Source: Clostridia bacterium (lineage in GTDB: Bacteria; Bacillota; Clostridia; Oscillospirales; UBA644). Taken from it: a stretch of 28,590 bases of DNA. The stretch lies in NCBI GenBank assembly GCA_014872655.1, contig WHHJ01000021.1:1-28590 (forward strand), given 5' to 3'. The translations under genes and the position numbers were made by a program. Below the pieces are notes generated by a model. That model was not told the origin of the DNA. It was given only the letters and a program-made list of their open reading frames with translations, and made no database searches. Shown here piece by piece: positions 1-8,472 of the stretch (positions are counted from its first letter, which is position 1; each line of letters starts with the position of its first letter).

Positions 1-17
1 ACTAAAAATATTTACGT

Positions 18-23
18 TATAAT
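18..23 (+). promoter_or_regulatory. -10 element of the metF operon promoter
   Basis: A perfect TATAAT lies 20 bases upstream of the metF start, so transcription would begin near base 30 and leave a leader of only about 14 bases. The matching -35 box would fall before the window begins, so the promoter is only half visible. The short leader leaves no room for a SAM or cobalamin riboswitch downstream of this promoter. Confidence 0.5.
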
Positions 24-43
24 TTAGAAAAAGGACGATTGAT

Positions 44-937
44 ATGTATATTTCACAAATCTTTGAAAATAAAAAAATTTCTTTTTCATTGGAGGTATTT
101 CCACCCAAAAAGACCAGTTCCGTTGACACGATCTACAAAACACTGGCCGGTGTAAATCAGATTCCGTCAGACTTTATCAGCGTAACTTACGGAGCAGGCG
201 GAACAACTGCACAAAAAAGCAAAACCGGAGAGATCTGCGCGCTGATCAAATCTGAATACAATATTGAACCGTTGCCGCATTTGACCTGTATTTCTTCCAC
301 CAAACAAGATGTAATGCAGATGATGGATTTTTTGAAATCCAAACAAATCCAAAACATCTTGGCCTTGCGCGGAGACTTAAACCCGGACGTGCAGCCATGC
401 AATGATTTTACACACGCCAGCGATTTGGCTCGCTTTATTAAAGAGTACGATCCGTCCTTCCATGTATCGGGTGCCTGCTACCCGGAAGGGCATTGCGAAA
501 GTAGTACGATCGACGAAGATATTGACCATTTAAAAATAAAAATTGATTCCGGAGTCGATCATCTAATTTCACAGTTGTTTTTTGATAATGACGCCTTTTA
601 TCGGTTCCGTGACAAGCTGCAACAAAAAAACATTGTTGTCCCGGTCGATGCCGGTATTATGCCGATTATCAACAAAAATCAAATTGAGCGGACAGTTTCG
701 ATGTGCGGAGCCAGTATCCCGCATAAATTTTCGGTTATTTTCAACCGCTATCAAGATGCACCGGAAGCATTGAAAGATGCAGGTATTGCCTATGCAACCG
801 AACAAATTATTGACCTGATTGCAAACGGCGTTCGCGGGATCCATTTATACACGATGAACAATATCGAAGTTGCAACTCAAATCTATCAGAACATCAAAAA
901 CATTCTGCAAACATCCAACGAGGAACCTATACAATGA
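44..937 (+). CDS. metF: 5,10-methylenetetrahydrofolate reductase
   Basis: This 297-residue protein should reduce 5,10-methylene-THF to 5-methyl-THF, the methyl donor for methionine synthase, in the cytoplasm with FAD. The length matches E. coli MetF (about 296). The family N-terminal motif SLEVFPPK is at residues 15-22, followed by the TYGAGG motif near residue 49 and the LALRGD segment near residue 105, both typical of the TIM barrel. The start has an AAGGA ribosome site at 31-35. The stop overlaps the next gene (ATGA), and two methionine-synthase components follow, so the three products form a continuous route from methylene-THF to methionine. Some clostridial MetF homologues work in the Wood-Ljungdahl pathway instead; the context here favours methionine synthesis. 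Confidence 0.95.
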   Translation: MYISQIFENKKISFSLEVFPPKKTSSVDTIYKTLAGVNQIPSDFISVTYGAGGTTAQKSKTGEICALIKSEYNIEPLPHLTCISSTKQDVMQMMDFLKSKQIQNILALRGDLNPDVQPCNDFTHASDLARFIKEYDPSFHVSGACYPEGHCESSTIDEDIDHLKIKIDSGVDHLISQLFFDNDAFYRFRDKLQQKNIVVPVDAGIMPIINKNQIERTVSMCGASIPHKFSVIFNRYQDAPEALKDAGIAYATEQIIDLIANGVRGIHLYTMNNIEVATQIYQNIKNILQTSNEEPIQ

Positions 938-1611
938 ATTTATCTTTAAAAAACCTGTCAAAACCTGAGGTGTTGCGATATCTGGGATATCGCGGAACCG
1001 TGATTCCGCCAGCACTGGATCAACTGATCGACCAATGTATCGATGAAGTCCTGCAAACGGTTCAGCCACAGTATATTTATCGAAAATTTGCAATTTGCCA
1101 TACAGACGACGGCGTTCAAATTGAACAAACCCCCATTCTATTGACCGGAAACTCGATCCGCGAACACTTGCTCCACTGCAATGAAATTTATTTATTAGCG
1201 GTGACCATCGGAATACAAGCAGATAGAATGATCCGAAAAAAAATGGCAACGGCACCGGACGAAGGTGTGATCTGCAACAGCGCGTTTGGCGTTGCGATCG
1301 AACAAGTGGCGGATCTTGCAGACGAGCAAATCCAGCAAGAATGCGCTAAGAATGGAAAGAACACAACCTGGCGCTTTAGCCCGGGATATGGAGATTTACC
1401 GCTTACTCCGCAAAAACAGATTATACAAGTTTTACAAACACAGCAGGCCATCGGACTAACAGTGACCGATAGTTTGATTTTAACCCCAACAAAATCAGTT
1501 ACAGCTATTATCGGTGTAACGGATGCCCGGAAGGACCCGCGAAGCAACAAATGTGACTACTGCGCAAACCGAGAACGTTGCCAGTTTAGAAAGAGTGGAA
1601 AACAATGTTAG
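934..1611 (+). CDS. MetH reactivation (SAM-binding activation domain) protein
   Basis: This 225-residue protein resembles the C-terminal activation domain of cobalamin-dependent methionine synthase, here encoded as a separate protein. That domain binds S-adenosylmethionine and re-methylates cob(II)alamin formed by occasional oxidation. The segment FSPGYGDLPL (about residues 147-156) corresponds to the SAM-binding loop of the family. The C-terminus carries five cysteines in a CxxC-x4-C-type cluster (CDYCANRERC and a terminal Cys), which may bind metal or an iron-sulfur cluster; that part is inference. It overlaps metF by 4 bases and metH by 7 bases, so translation is probably coupled. The following MetH lacks this domain, so the two proteins together replace one full-length enzyme, as reported for Thermotoga maritima. 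Confidence 0.85.
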   Translation: MNLSLKNLSKPEVLRYLGYRGTVIPPALDQLIDQCIDEVLQTVQPQYIYRKFAICHTDDGVQIEQTPILLTGNSIREHLLHCNEIYLLAVTIGIQADRMIRKKMATAPDEGVICNSAFGVAIEQVADLADEQIQQECAKNGKNTTWRFSPGYGDLPLTPQKQIIQVLQTQQAIGLTVTDSLILTPTKSVTAIIGVTDARKDPRSNKCDYCANRERCQFRKSGKQC

Positions 1612-3962
1612 ACTTTACCAAAATGATTATTCTGGACGGAGCAATGGGAACCATGCTGCAAAAGGCCGGCGTTACCCAAAACCAACTTCCGGAAGAGGTC
1701 AATATCACCAACCCCGAAATCGTTATCGACATTCACCGACAATATATTGAGGCCGGTTGTCAAATCATTTCGACAAATACCTTTGGCGCCAATGCCTATA
1801 AGGTCGGCTCCAGTCCATACACCGTAGAACAACTCATTACAGCCGCTGTTCAAAATGCAAAAAAGGCAGCCGCAGGCACGGATACCAAAATCGCATTAGA
1901 TATCGGTCCGATTGGGAAAATGCTGCGCCCGAACGGGGATCTTGCTTTTGAAGAAGCCTATCAGATATACAAGCAGATGATTGAATGCGGCGTAAAAAAT
2001 GACGTAGACCTGATTTTCTTTGAAACCATTGCAGACTTACTGGAAATGAAAGCCGGTATTCTTGCGGCCAAAGAAAACGCAAATCTGCCGATTTTTTGCT
2101 CCATGACTTTTGAAGCCAATCAAAGAACATTTGCCGGCGTTAGTGTTCCGGCGATGGCAGCGGTTTTAGAAGGACTGGGGGCTGATGTAATCGGATTTAA
2201 CTGTTCGTTGGGGCCCACGGAAATGCTTCCGCTGGTGCAGCAACTCGCAACCTGCACCAATCTGCCGATTCTGGTCAAAGCCAATGCCGGTCTGCCCAAC
2301 TTAAAAACCAACGAGTATGACATTGATGCACAGCAATTCTGCGATGCCCTCGCCCCGCATATTCAAGCCGGAGCCGGCATTATCGGCGGATGCTGTGGGA
2401 CGACGCCCGAGTATATCCAAAAATTAAGTACCCGATACGGGTCGCTTTGCCCGATAAAACGGAAACCGATTCACCAAAGTGTTTTGACTGGAGCCACCGA
2501 TGCACTGCAGGTAAACCGTGTATGCATTGTAGGCGAACGAATTAACCCAACCGGAAAAAAATTGTTTAAACAAGCGTTGCAAAACAGAAATATCGGATAT
2601 ATTTTATCACAGGGCATCGAACAGACCCGGGCCGGTGCAGATATCTTAGACGTTAATGTCGGGCTTCCGGGAACCGACGAAAAAGATTTGATGGTCACTG
2701 TTATCGAACAATTGCAGAGCATTACGGACGTCCCGTTGCAAATCGATTCCTCTTCAGTTGAAGTTTTAGAAGCGGCATTGCGTATTTACAACGGAAAACC
2801 GATTGTAAACTCGGTAAACGGCGAACAGGAAGTTTTAGACTCCATTTTACCCCTTGTAAAAAAGTACGGTGCGGCTGTTATCGGATTGACATTGGATCAA
2901 AACGGAATTCCGTCCGATGCGCAATCACGGTATCAAATTGCCGAGCGAATCGTAAAAAAAACGGAAGAATACGGCATTCCGCGTGAAGATATCTATATCG
3001 ACTGCCTGACATTGACGGCATCTGTCCAACAGGCCGAAGTAGTTGAAACGCTAAAGGCCATGCAGTTAGTCAAACAAAAATTAGGCGTTAAGACGGTTTT
3101 AGGCGTATCAAATATCTCGTTCGGGCTGCCTGAACGTGAGCTGATCAACAAAACCTTTTTAACGTTAGCGCTGGCTCATGGGCTGGATCTGCCGATCATC
3201 AACCCCAATATTACCGCCATGACCGAAGCTATTGATGCATTTAATGTACTATACAATCACGACATCGGAGCAGCAAAGTATATTCAAAAATACAATCAGG
3301 CTGCTGTGGCAGTAACAAAAGAACCTGCACAAAAAACGGAAATGACGCTGGACTTGGCCGTCCGAACGGGGTTAAAAGAAGAAGCCGCCGCACAAACGGA
3401 AAAATTGATGCAAACCATGGCTCCGATGGATATTGTAGACCAAATTCTGATCCCCAGTTTGGATAAAGTCGGACAGGACTTTGAAACCAATGTCATTTTC
3501 TTGCCGCAATTGATTCAGTCCGCGACCGCGGCACAGGCTGGATTTGACGTTATCAAAAAATATTTGGCTAAAAACAACGATCAGCAAACCGTTTCCAAAG
3601 GAAAAATCGTGTTAGCCACGGTAAAAGGCGATATTCACGATATCGGGAAGAACATCGTCAAAGTAATTCTTGAAAACTACGGATATGACGTAATTGATTT
3701 GGGCAAAGACGTCCCGATCGATACGGTTGTCCGGCAAACGATAGACAACCACGTACACCTGGTCGGTCTGAGTGCGTTGATGACGACGACCGTCGTCAAT
3801 ATGGAAGCGACGATCCGCGCGTTGAGAGATGCCGGAGCAGACTGCAAAATCATGGTTGGCGGAGCGGTTCTGACCCAAGACTTTGCAAAAACCATGGGCG
3901 CAGACTATTATGCAAAAGATGCCAAACAATCCGCCGATATCGCAAAAGAGGTATTAGGATAA
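1605..3962 (+). CDS. metH: Cobalamin-dependent methionine synthase lacking the activation domain
   Basis: This 785-residue enzyme should transfer the methyl group of 5-methyl-THF to homocysteine through methylcobalamin. Domains in order: homocysteine-binding barrel (about 1-285) with zinc ligands Cys200, Cys263 and Cys264; pterin-binding barrel (about 300-560) beginning at VGERINPTGKK; helical cap (about 585-660); and a Rossmann B12 domain (about 665-785) with the DxHxxG motif, where His678 is the cobalt ligand. E. coli MetH is about 1227 residues; the missing roughly 440 residues include the reactivation domain, which is supplied by the preceding gene. The start at 1605 overlaps the upstream stop by 7 bases. 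No frameshift or truncation is visible; the protein ends naturally after the B12 domain and a terminator follows. Confidence 0.95.
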   Translation: MLDFTKMIILDGAMGTMLQKAGVTQNQLPEEVNITNPEIVIDIHRQYIEAGCQIISTNTFGANAYKVGSSPYTVEQLITAAVQNAKKAAAGTDTKIALDIGPIGKMLRPNGDLAFEEAYQIYKQMIECGVKNDVDLIFFETIADLLEMKAGILAAKENANLPIFCSMTFEANQRTFAGVSVPAMAAVLEGLGADVIGFNCSLGPTEMLPLVQQLATCTNLPILVKANAGLPNLKTNEYDIDAQQFCDALAPHIQAGAGIIGGCCGTTPEYIQKLSTRYGSLCPIKRKPIHQSVLTGATDALQVNRVCIVGERINPTGKKLFKQALQNRNIGYILSQGIEQTRAGADILDVNVGLPGTDEKDLMVTVIEQLQSITDVPLQIDSSSVEVLEAALRIYNGKPIVNSVNGEQEVLDSILPLVKKYGAAVIGLTLDQNGIPSDAQSRYQIAERIVKKTEEYGIPREDIYIDCLTLTASVQQAEVVETLKAMQLVKQKLGVKTVLGVSNISFGLPERELINKTFLTLALAHGLDLPIINPNITAMTEAIDAFNVLYNHDIGAAKYIQKYNQAAVAVTKEPAQKTEMTLDLAVRTGLKEEAAAQTEKLMQTMAPMDIVDQILIPSLDKVGQDFETNVIFLPQLIQSATAAQAGFDVIKKYLAKNNDQQTVSKGKIVLATVKGDIHDIGKNIVKVILENYGYDVIDLGKDVPIDTVVRQTIDNHVHLVGLSALMTTTVVNMEATIRALRDAGADCKIMVGGAVLTQDFAKTMGADYYAKDAKQSADIAKEVLG

Positions 3963-3980
3963 AAAGAGTCTAAAAAAAAT

Positions 3981-4005
3981 AAAGCAGGGGAAAATCCCCT
4001 GCTTT
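3981..4005. terminator. Bidirectional intrinsic terminator between metH and the sensor kinase gene
   Basis: An 11-bp perfect stem (3981-3991 with 3995-4005, AAAGCAGGGGA arm) has a 3-base loop. It is followed by T-rich sequence on the plus strand and, on the minus strand, by the complement of the A-run at 3972-3983. It sits between the convergent metH and histidine kinase genes and can serve both. Confidence 0.9.
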
Positions 4006-4019
4006 TATCTTTTATCCAC

Positions 4020-5366
4020 TTATTCCGGAAAAGTAACAGAAATGGTTGTTCCCTGTCCCAACTCACTTTTTACCTCGATGGACGCACGGTGATAAGCCGC
4101 CCCGTGTTTGACAATAGAAAGACCCAACCCGGTACCTCCGACTTCTTTGGAGTGGCTTTTATTTACCCGGTAAAAACGTTCAAAAATACGATCTACTTCT
4201 TCTTGGGCAATTCCAATTCCGGTATCGGAAACGCTGATCTTTGCACCGGAATCACACGCGCAAACCGATACGGTAACATTCCCGCCGGGACGATTATATT
4301 TAATGGCATTATCACACAAATTATAAATAATCTCATCTACAATCTGTTCTACACCCAAAATCAGCGTATGTTCGCCCTTTAATTGTAGCGAAACCTCTGC
4401 TTTTTGTGCAGCAGACTTTAAGTGATCCAATACAGCGGAGGCCGCATCGTACAAATCAATCGGCTCTTTGGACGCCGCAATCTCATTTTCGTCTAACTGA
4501 GAAAGTTTGATAATATCCCCTACCAACACAATCAAACGCTGCGCCTCATCATAAATATTACCAGCAAAACGCCGAACATTTTCTTGTTTGACCAGTCCAT
4601 TTTTGATAATTTCCGCAAATCCGGAAATAGAAGTCAACGGTGTTTTTAACTCATGAGATACGTTTGCCGTAAACTCACGCCGCATTTTATCCTGGCTTTG
4701 ATGTTCCAGCTCCAACCGCTCCATCTGACGCTTAATTTGATCGTTCTGCGCCTCAATACGAGCGACCAACGGTCGCAATTCTTCATAAACGACCTTTTGA
4801 TTAGGATGCTCCAAATCAATATTGTTAATAGGCTGCATAATTTTTTTAGACAATCTGGACGCTAACAATAAAGAAAGCAAGACCGCCCCCACAACAATCA
4901 ATAACACAGGCACGGACATCGAAGCCAATAAATACCACACTGAATCTTGCAAGCCCGAAACACGCAGTACCGTTCCATCCTGTAACCGAACCGCATAATT
5001 CAGCGTTTCTTCCGACAGCGTATCCGATCTTCTTCGGCTGGTTCCCTCCCCGGTAGACAAAGCCTCACGAAATTCTTCACGATTTGCATGATTTTCTAAA
5101 TGGGATGCGTCTTCTTTAGAATCATAAAGAACCGTTCCGTCTGCCGCAATATGCGTCACCCTCGTATCAGATCGATCATGAACTTGCTCTAAAAAATCGG
5201 TTCCGTATAATTCTACGGCGCTTTTTATGTACCGCGTTTCGGTTTTTAATTCCTCAAATCGCTGTTGCGTAAAACTGGTATACAATACCGCGGCGACCAA
5301 AACAACGGCACATAATAAAGCAACCAGCGCAACACAAACAATACTTTTAAAGATCCGCCTATTCAT
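4020..5366 (-). CDS. PhoR-like membrane sensor histidine kinase
   Basis: This 448-residue sensor kinase has a membrane helix at about residues 8-30, an extracytoplasmic sensor segment (about 31-142), a second helix (about 143-168), a linker, then a HisKA domain with phospho-acceptor His238 in the SHELKTPLTS motif. The ATPase domain follows, with an N box (DNAIKYN), G1 box (DTGIGI), F box (RFYRVNKSHS) and G2 box (GTGLGLSI). The architecture matches PhoR-type kinases. The signal it senses cannot be read from sequence. The start codon lies inside the end of the response regulator gene (8-base overlap), so the pair is co-translated. No phosphate transport genes are nearby, so a role in phosphate control is not established. 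Confidence 0.9.
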   Translation of the reverse strand: MNRRIFKSIVCVALVALLCAVVLVAAVLYTSFTQQRFEELKTETRYIKSAVELYGTDFLEQVHDRSDTRVTHIAADGTVLYDSKEDASHLENHANREEFREALSTGEGTSRRRSDTLSEETLNYAVRLQDGTVLRVSGLQDSVWYLLASMSVPVLLIVVGAVLLSLLLASRLSKKIMQPINNIDLEHPNQKVVYEELRPLVARIEAQNDQIKRQMERLELEHQSQDKMRREFTANVSHELKTPLTSISGFAEIIKNGLVKQENVRRFAGNIYDEAQRLIVLVGDIIKLSQLDENEIAASKEPIDLYDAASAVLDHLKSAAQKAEVSLQLKGEHTLILGVEQIVDEIIYNLCDNAIKYNRPGGNVTVSVCACDSGAKISVSDTGIGIAQEEVDRIFERFYRVNKSHSKEVGGTGLGLSIVKHGAAYHRASIEVKSELGQGTTISVTFPE

Positions 5367-6039
5367 TCGGAGTGTCCCCTATTTTATATCCAACGCCGCG
5401 TACGGTTTGTATCAATTCTCCGGCAGAACCTAACTTCTGGCGAAGAGTACGGACATGAACGTCCACCGTGCGATTCTCCCCATCAAAAGAATATCCCCAA
5501 ACTTTATCCAATAACTGACCACGTGTTAAAACAATCCCTTTATTTTCTAACAGAAGACAAAGCATCTCAAACTCTTTGAGCGTAAGCATCACATTCTCTC
5601 CTGCAACCTTTACAATATGCCGGGACGGGCTGACATACAGATCGCCAATAGAAAACTCGATTCCTTTTTCTTCCGGCTCCGCCCGTCGAATCAGCGCTTT
5701 AATCCGCGCAACAAGTTCCATCATGCCAAAAGGCTTTGCCACATAATCATCGGCGCCCAAATCCAAACCAACCACTTTGTCGTATTCACTGGTTTTGGCA
5801 GTCAACATCATAATCGGCATTTTTTTGGTATCCGGCATACTGCGCAATTTTTTCAAAATGTGCAAGCCATCCTCTTCCGGCAACATCACATCCAATAAGA
5901 TCATTGTTGGCAGTTGCTCTTCCATCGCGCGCCAGAACTCAGACGGTTTAGAAAACCCCTGCGTAGGCATATCCATATTGTTGAGCGTATAAACAACAAG
6001 TTCGCGGATGCTGTTATCATCTTCTACCAGATAAATCAT
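5359..6039 (-). CDS. PhoB/OmpR-family response regulator
   Basis: This 226-residue transcription factor has an N-terminal receiver domain (acidic pocket Asp7/Asp8, phospho-acceptor Asp50 in MILLDVMLP, conserved Lys near residue 82 region in LTAKTSEYD) and a C-terminal winged-helix DNA-binding domain (about 128-222). The WGYSFDGENRTVDVHVRTLR segment is the recognition helix region typical of the OmpR/PhoB class. The ribosome site GGAGG overlaps the stop codon of the upstream HD-domain gene, and the kinase gene follows with an 8-base overlap. The likely role is phosphorylation-dependent control of an unidentified regulon. Confidence 0.93.
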   Translation of the reverse strand: MIYLVEDDNSIRELVVYTLNNMDMPTQGFSKPSEFWRAMEEQLPTMILLDVMLPEEDGLHILKKLRSMPDTKKMPIMMLTAKTSEYDKVVGLDLGADDYVAKPFGMMELVARIKALIRRAEPEEKGIEFSIGDLYVSPSRHIVKVAGENVMLTLKEFEMLCLLLENKGIVLTRGQLLDKVWGYSFDGENRTVDVHVRTLRQKLGSAGELIQTVRGVGYKIGDTPNE

Positions 6040-6052
6040 AAACGGTTTCCTC

Positions 6053-6712
6053 CTACATCAATTGCTGCCCGTTTATTGTCAACTTAAAATCCAGCCCTAA
6101 TGCAGCTGCGGCTTTTCGACACATGACCATACGTTTCAAAAAAATCTCGAAATAATCCATCACAGAACTGTATCGGGTATCAACATCCAACTCCAATAAA
6201 ATCTCCGTATGTAAGTCATTAATCGTTAAAACAGATTTTTCAACAGAATAATTGACTCGGTCGTGGATGTCAAAACTCGTTGTATCCGTATTCCGAACCC
6301 GACTACGGCGCACATCCGATTTATCTGCTAAGATCAATGCAGCCGAAACCGCATTAACCGCTACGCCTGTCCCCTCATCGTGATTGCCGATCGCCGAAAC
6401 AATGATGGCAATATCTTCTGCCGGCATATTTAATTTATCTAAAATTCGAAATGCCATAACAGCTCCACTTTGTGAGTGGTCGGTTCGGTTCACTAAATTT
6501 CCAATATCATGCAAATACCCCGCAATCCGTGCCAACTCAATCTCATGCTCGGCGTACCCCAATGTTTGCAAAATATATTTTGCTGTTTCTGCTACCCGCG
6601 TCACATGTGCAAAACTGTGTTCGGTAAAGCCAAGCGCAATCAAGGCTTCATCGGCTTTTTGTATATAAGTCCGGATATCCGGATTCTTTTTAAGTTCTTC
6701 CAGGGTCAACAC
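6053..6712 (-). CDS. HD-domain metal-dependent phosphohydrolase
   Basis: This protein of 219 residues has the HD superfamily metal motif: His36, His68-Asp69, His111-Asp112 and Asp130, typical of nucleotide or phosphate-ester hydrolases. The substrate is not known. I chose the GTG at 6712 instead of the ATG at 6727. The ATG has no ribosome site before it, whereas a perfect GGAGG lies just inside that longer frame (6721-6725), 8 bases before the GTG. The shortened N-terminus (LTLEELKKNP) also resembles the usual start of this family. The stop overlaps the ribosome site of the response regulator gene, so the three genes form one operon. The linkage to a two-component system may indicate an associated regulatory function, but this is inference. 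Confidence 0.8.
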   Translation of the reverse strand: MLTLEELKKNPDIRTYIQKADEALIALGFTEHSFAHVTRVAETAKYILQTLGYAEHEIELARIAGYLHDIGNLVNRTDHSQSGAVMAFRILDKLNMPAEDIAIIVSAIGNHDEGTGVAVNAVSAALILADKSDVRRSRVRNTDTTSFDIHDRVNYSVEKSVLTINDLHTEILLELDVDTRYSSVMDYFEIFLKRMVMCRKAAAALGLDFKLTINGQQLM

Positions 6713-6731
6713 AATTTTTTCCTCCATTTAC

Positions 6732-6761
6732 ATTATGATACCGAACTTTTGTTAAAAGCAA
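6732..6761 (-). promoter_or_regulatory. Possible promoter for the HD-domain/two-component operon
   Basis: On the minus strand TTGCTT (6756-6761) and CATAAT (6732-6737) are separated by 18 bases, just upstream of the HD-domain gene. Both boxes are imperfect, so read-through from the rodA-gtrA genes is an alternative. Confidence 0.35.
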
Positions 6762-6785
6762 AATATCGTTTAAGTCAAATCTTTG

Positions 6786-7199
6786 TTAATTCCGAAAAAC
6801 AAACCGGCCATAAAAAAATGCATTGGCACACATTGTAAAAAGTGTTACAATTATCTTTGCGCCAAAATCCGACATACTCGTCCAGGAACGCAGTACAGCC
6901 AAAATTTCTGCAGAAGCCACAACAATTACCAGATGAACCAGCACAAACCGAAAAAATTCCGAGGCGGCCACCGGCCCTTTTACCTTAATAAACTTATACG
7001 CCAAATACCGATTGAGCGCCGACACTGTATAGGAAATCAACTGCGCCAAAACAGCAGGAACCAGAAAGACAGAACTCATCAGCCAATACAATACAACATC
7101 TAAAATCGTATTTCCAGCAACCGTAAACACTTTTACAAACAAACTTTTGATGGCTGCAGTCCCTGCAGAAACGGCAAAATAAGAGAATTTAAACCTCAT
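6786..7199 (-). CDS. GtrA-like four-helix membrane protein
   Basis: This 137-residue protein has four predicted membrane helices (about residues 7-28, 38-58, 73-95 and 106-128) and the layout of the GtrA family. GtrA family members are linked to polysaccharide or teichoic-acid glycosylation, often as undecaprenyl-phosphate-sugar flippases. The start at 7199 forms an ATGA overlap with the rodA stop, which argues for translational coupling and for this start over the longer in-frame extension inside rodA. Placement behind a peptidoglycan SEDS gene suggests cell-envelope work. The exact substrate is unknown, and no partner glycosyltransferase lies nearby. Confidence 0.8.
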   Translation of the reverse strand: MRFKFSYFAVSAGTAAIKSLFVKVFTVAGNTILDVVLYWLMSSVFLVPAVLAQLISYTVSALNRYLAYKFIKVKGPVAASEFFRFVLVHLVIVVASAEILAVLRSWTSMSDFGAKIIVTLFTMCANAFFYGRFVFRN

Positions 7200-8332
7200 C
7201 GCATGCCAAATTTTAATGCGCGGTCCGGCTTGGTACAAACTGCTTCCACCAGACCTATCGCCATAACCATACTCATTACCGAAGATCCACCATAACTAAA
7301 AAACGGCAGCGTTACGCCGATAACCGGAAGAACGCCAATACACATGCCGATATTAATAATACTCTGCCACATAATCATGCTTGCAACCATCATACAAATA
7401 TACATGCCTTTCTGATCTTTTGCCTTGTACGCATTGCGTATAATCAGTAATATAATGGCCAATAAAAGCAAAATTACAACAACACAGCCGATAAATCCAG
7501 CTTCTTCTCCGACAACTGCATAGATAAAGTCCGTCTGTATTTCCGGCAACATATCATTTTGAGACTGAATGCCATTTTCATACCCTAATCCCCAAAGCTG
7601 ACCGGAACCAATCGCCATCCTTGAAACTAAAGGCTGAAAACCCCGCCCGAGAGGATCTAATTCCGGCTGAAAGCCGTAAAGGATCCGTTCTTTTTGATAG
7701 GGTTTCAAAAAATCCCATAAAATCGGCAAAGAGCAGGCAACCAACGCTCCTGCAATGATAAAATATCGATATTGCAGCCCTGCAACAAAAATCACCACTA
7801 AAAACATGCCCAAATAAACCAGCGCGGTTCCGATATCTCCCTGTAATACAATCGGAATAAAATACATCGCAAAATGCACGCAAATAGCAAAAATGTTTTT
7901 GATTCGGTTTAAATCTTCTCCCACTTTGGATAAATGATGGGACATTGTAATCGCAAAACACAATTTACCAAATTCCGATGGCTGAATATTTACAGGACCG
8001 AATGTTAACCAGTTGCGATTCCCTTTTGTATCATCCGCAATTAGTGCAGTTACAAAAAGTGCAACAGATGCAATAATAACAATATACGGTGACAAATCAG
8101 ACAATAAATCATAATCAACTTTCGACAGCAAAAATAAAAAGATAAAACCAAGCCCAATACTGACCGACTGAATAATCATACACCGAGCATTAATCTCCTG
8201 CTGCGAAGTCGCACTGTTAATAGCAAACAAACTTAACGCCAACAACACCACAACAGTCGCCAACAACCATTTATCTAAACTTTTTATATATTTTTTAAAG
8301 CCGCTTGTCCGGCCGGAAAATTGTAATTCCAT
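7196..8332 (-). CDS. rodA: RodA/FtsW-family peptidoglycan polymerase (SEDS protein)
   Basis: This 378-residue polytopic membrane protein has about ten membrane helices and family signatures: IQPSEFGKL near residue 134, GDIGTALVYLG near residue 166, GEEAGFIG near residue 275 and LPFFSYGGSS near residue 345. SEDS proteins polymerise lipid II into glycan strands with a class B penicillin-binding protein. I favour RodA (elongation) over FtsW because of its length and the absence of division genes nearby, but SpoVE-like sporulation roles cannot be excluded. The ATG at 8332 is chosen over a TTG two codons upstream. A good promoter lies about 80 bases upstream, and gtrA follows with an ATGA overlap. 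Confidence 0.88.
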   Translation of the reverse strand: MELQFSGRTSGFKKYIKSLDKWLLATVVVLLALSLFAINSATSQQEINARCMIIQSVSIGLGFIFLFLLSKVDYDLLSDLSPYIVIIASVALFVTALIADDTKGNRNWLTFGPVNIQPSEFGKLCFAITMSHHLSKVGEDLNRIKNIFAICVHFAMYFIPIVLQGDIGTALVYLGMFLVVIFVAGLQYRYFIIAGALVACSLPILWDFLKPYQKERILYGFQPELDPLGRGFQPLVSRMAIGSGQLWGLGYENGIQSQNDMLPEIQTDFIYAVVGEEAGFIGCVVVILLLLAIILLIIRNAYKAKDQKGMYICMMVASMIMWQSIINIGMCIGVLPVIGVTLPFFSYGGSSVMSMVMAIGLVEAVCTKPDRALKFGMR

Positions 8333-8409
8333 ATGCAAATACCCGTTTCATTTAAAATTGTTATTTTTCCTTAAACAGATGCCATATATTTCTACTTCTA
8401 TTTTTATCA

Positions 8410-8438
8410 ATTATAACATAAACATAAGCATATTTCAA
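8410..8438 (-). promoter_or_regulatory. SigA-type promoter for rodA-gtrA
   Basis: On the minus strand TTGAAA (8433-8438) and TATAAT (8410-8415) are exactly 17 bases apart, giving a leader of about 70 bases before rodA. Confidence 0.8.
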
Positions 8439-8472
8439 GCAAAAAAGAAGTAAAAATGAAAGAGGTGATTTT

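Noticed and set aside
1..43. SAM or cobalamin riboswitch before the methionine operon
   Set aside because: The -10 box at 18-23 leaves only about 14 bases of leader, too little for either structure; a longer upstream transcript cannot be judged from this window.
845..1255. 136-residue open frame on the minus strand across metF and its neighbour
   Set aside because: It lies wholly opposite two convincing genes, has no ribosome site or family resemblance, and is a typical antisense shadow; the same applies to other long antisense frames opposite metH, uvrA and uvrB.
6509..6838. 109-residue plus-strand open frame opposite the HD-domain and gtrA genes
   Set aside because: There is no ribosome site, and its composition mirrors the antisense of the HD gene.
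8428..8459. Possible sigma-E promoter (GCATATTT) ahead of the M23/SpoIVFB-like pair
   Set aside because: The -35-like box GCATATT is present, but no CATACAAT-like -10 follows at the right spacing. The same bases form the -35/spacer region of the better rodA promoter on the other strand.
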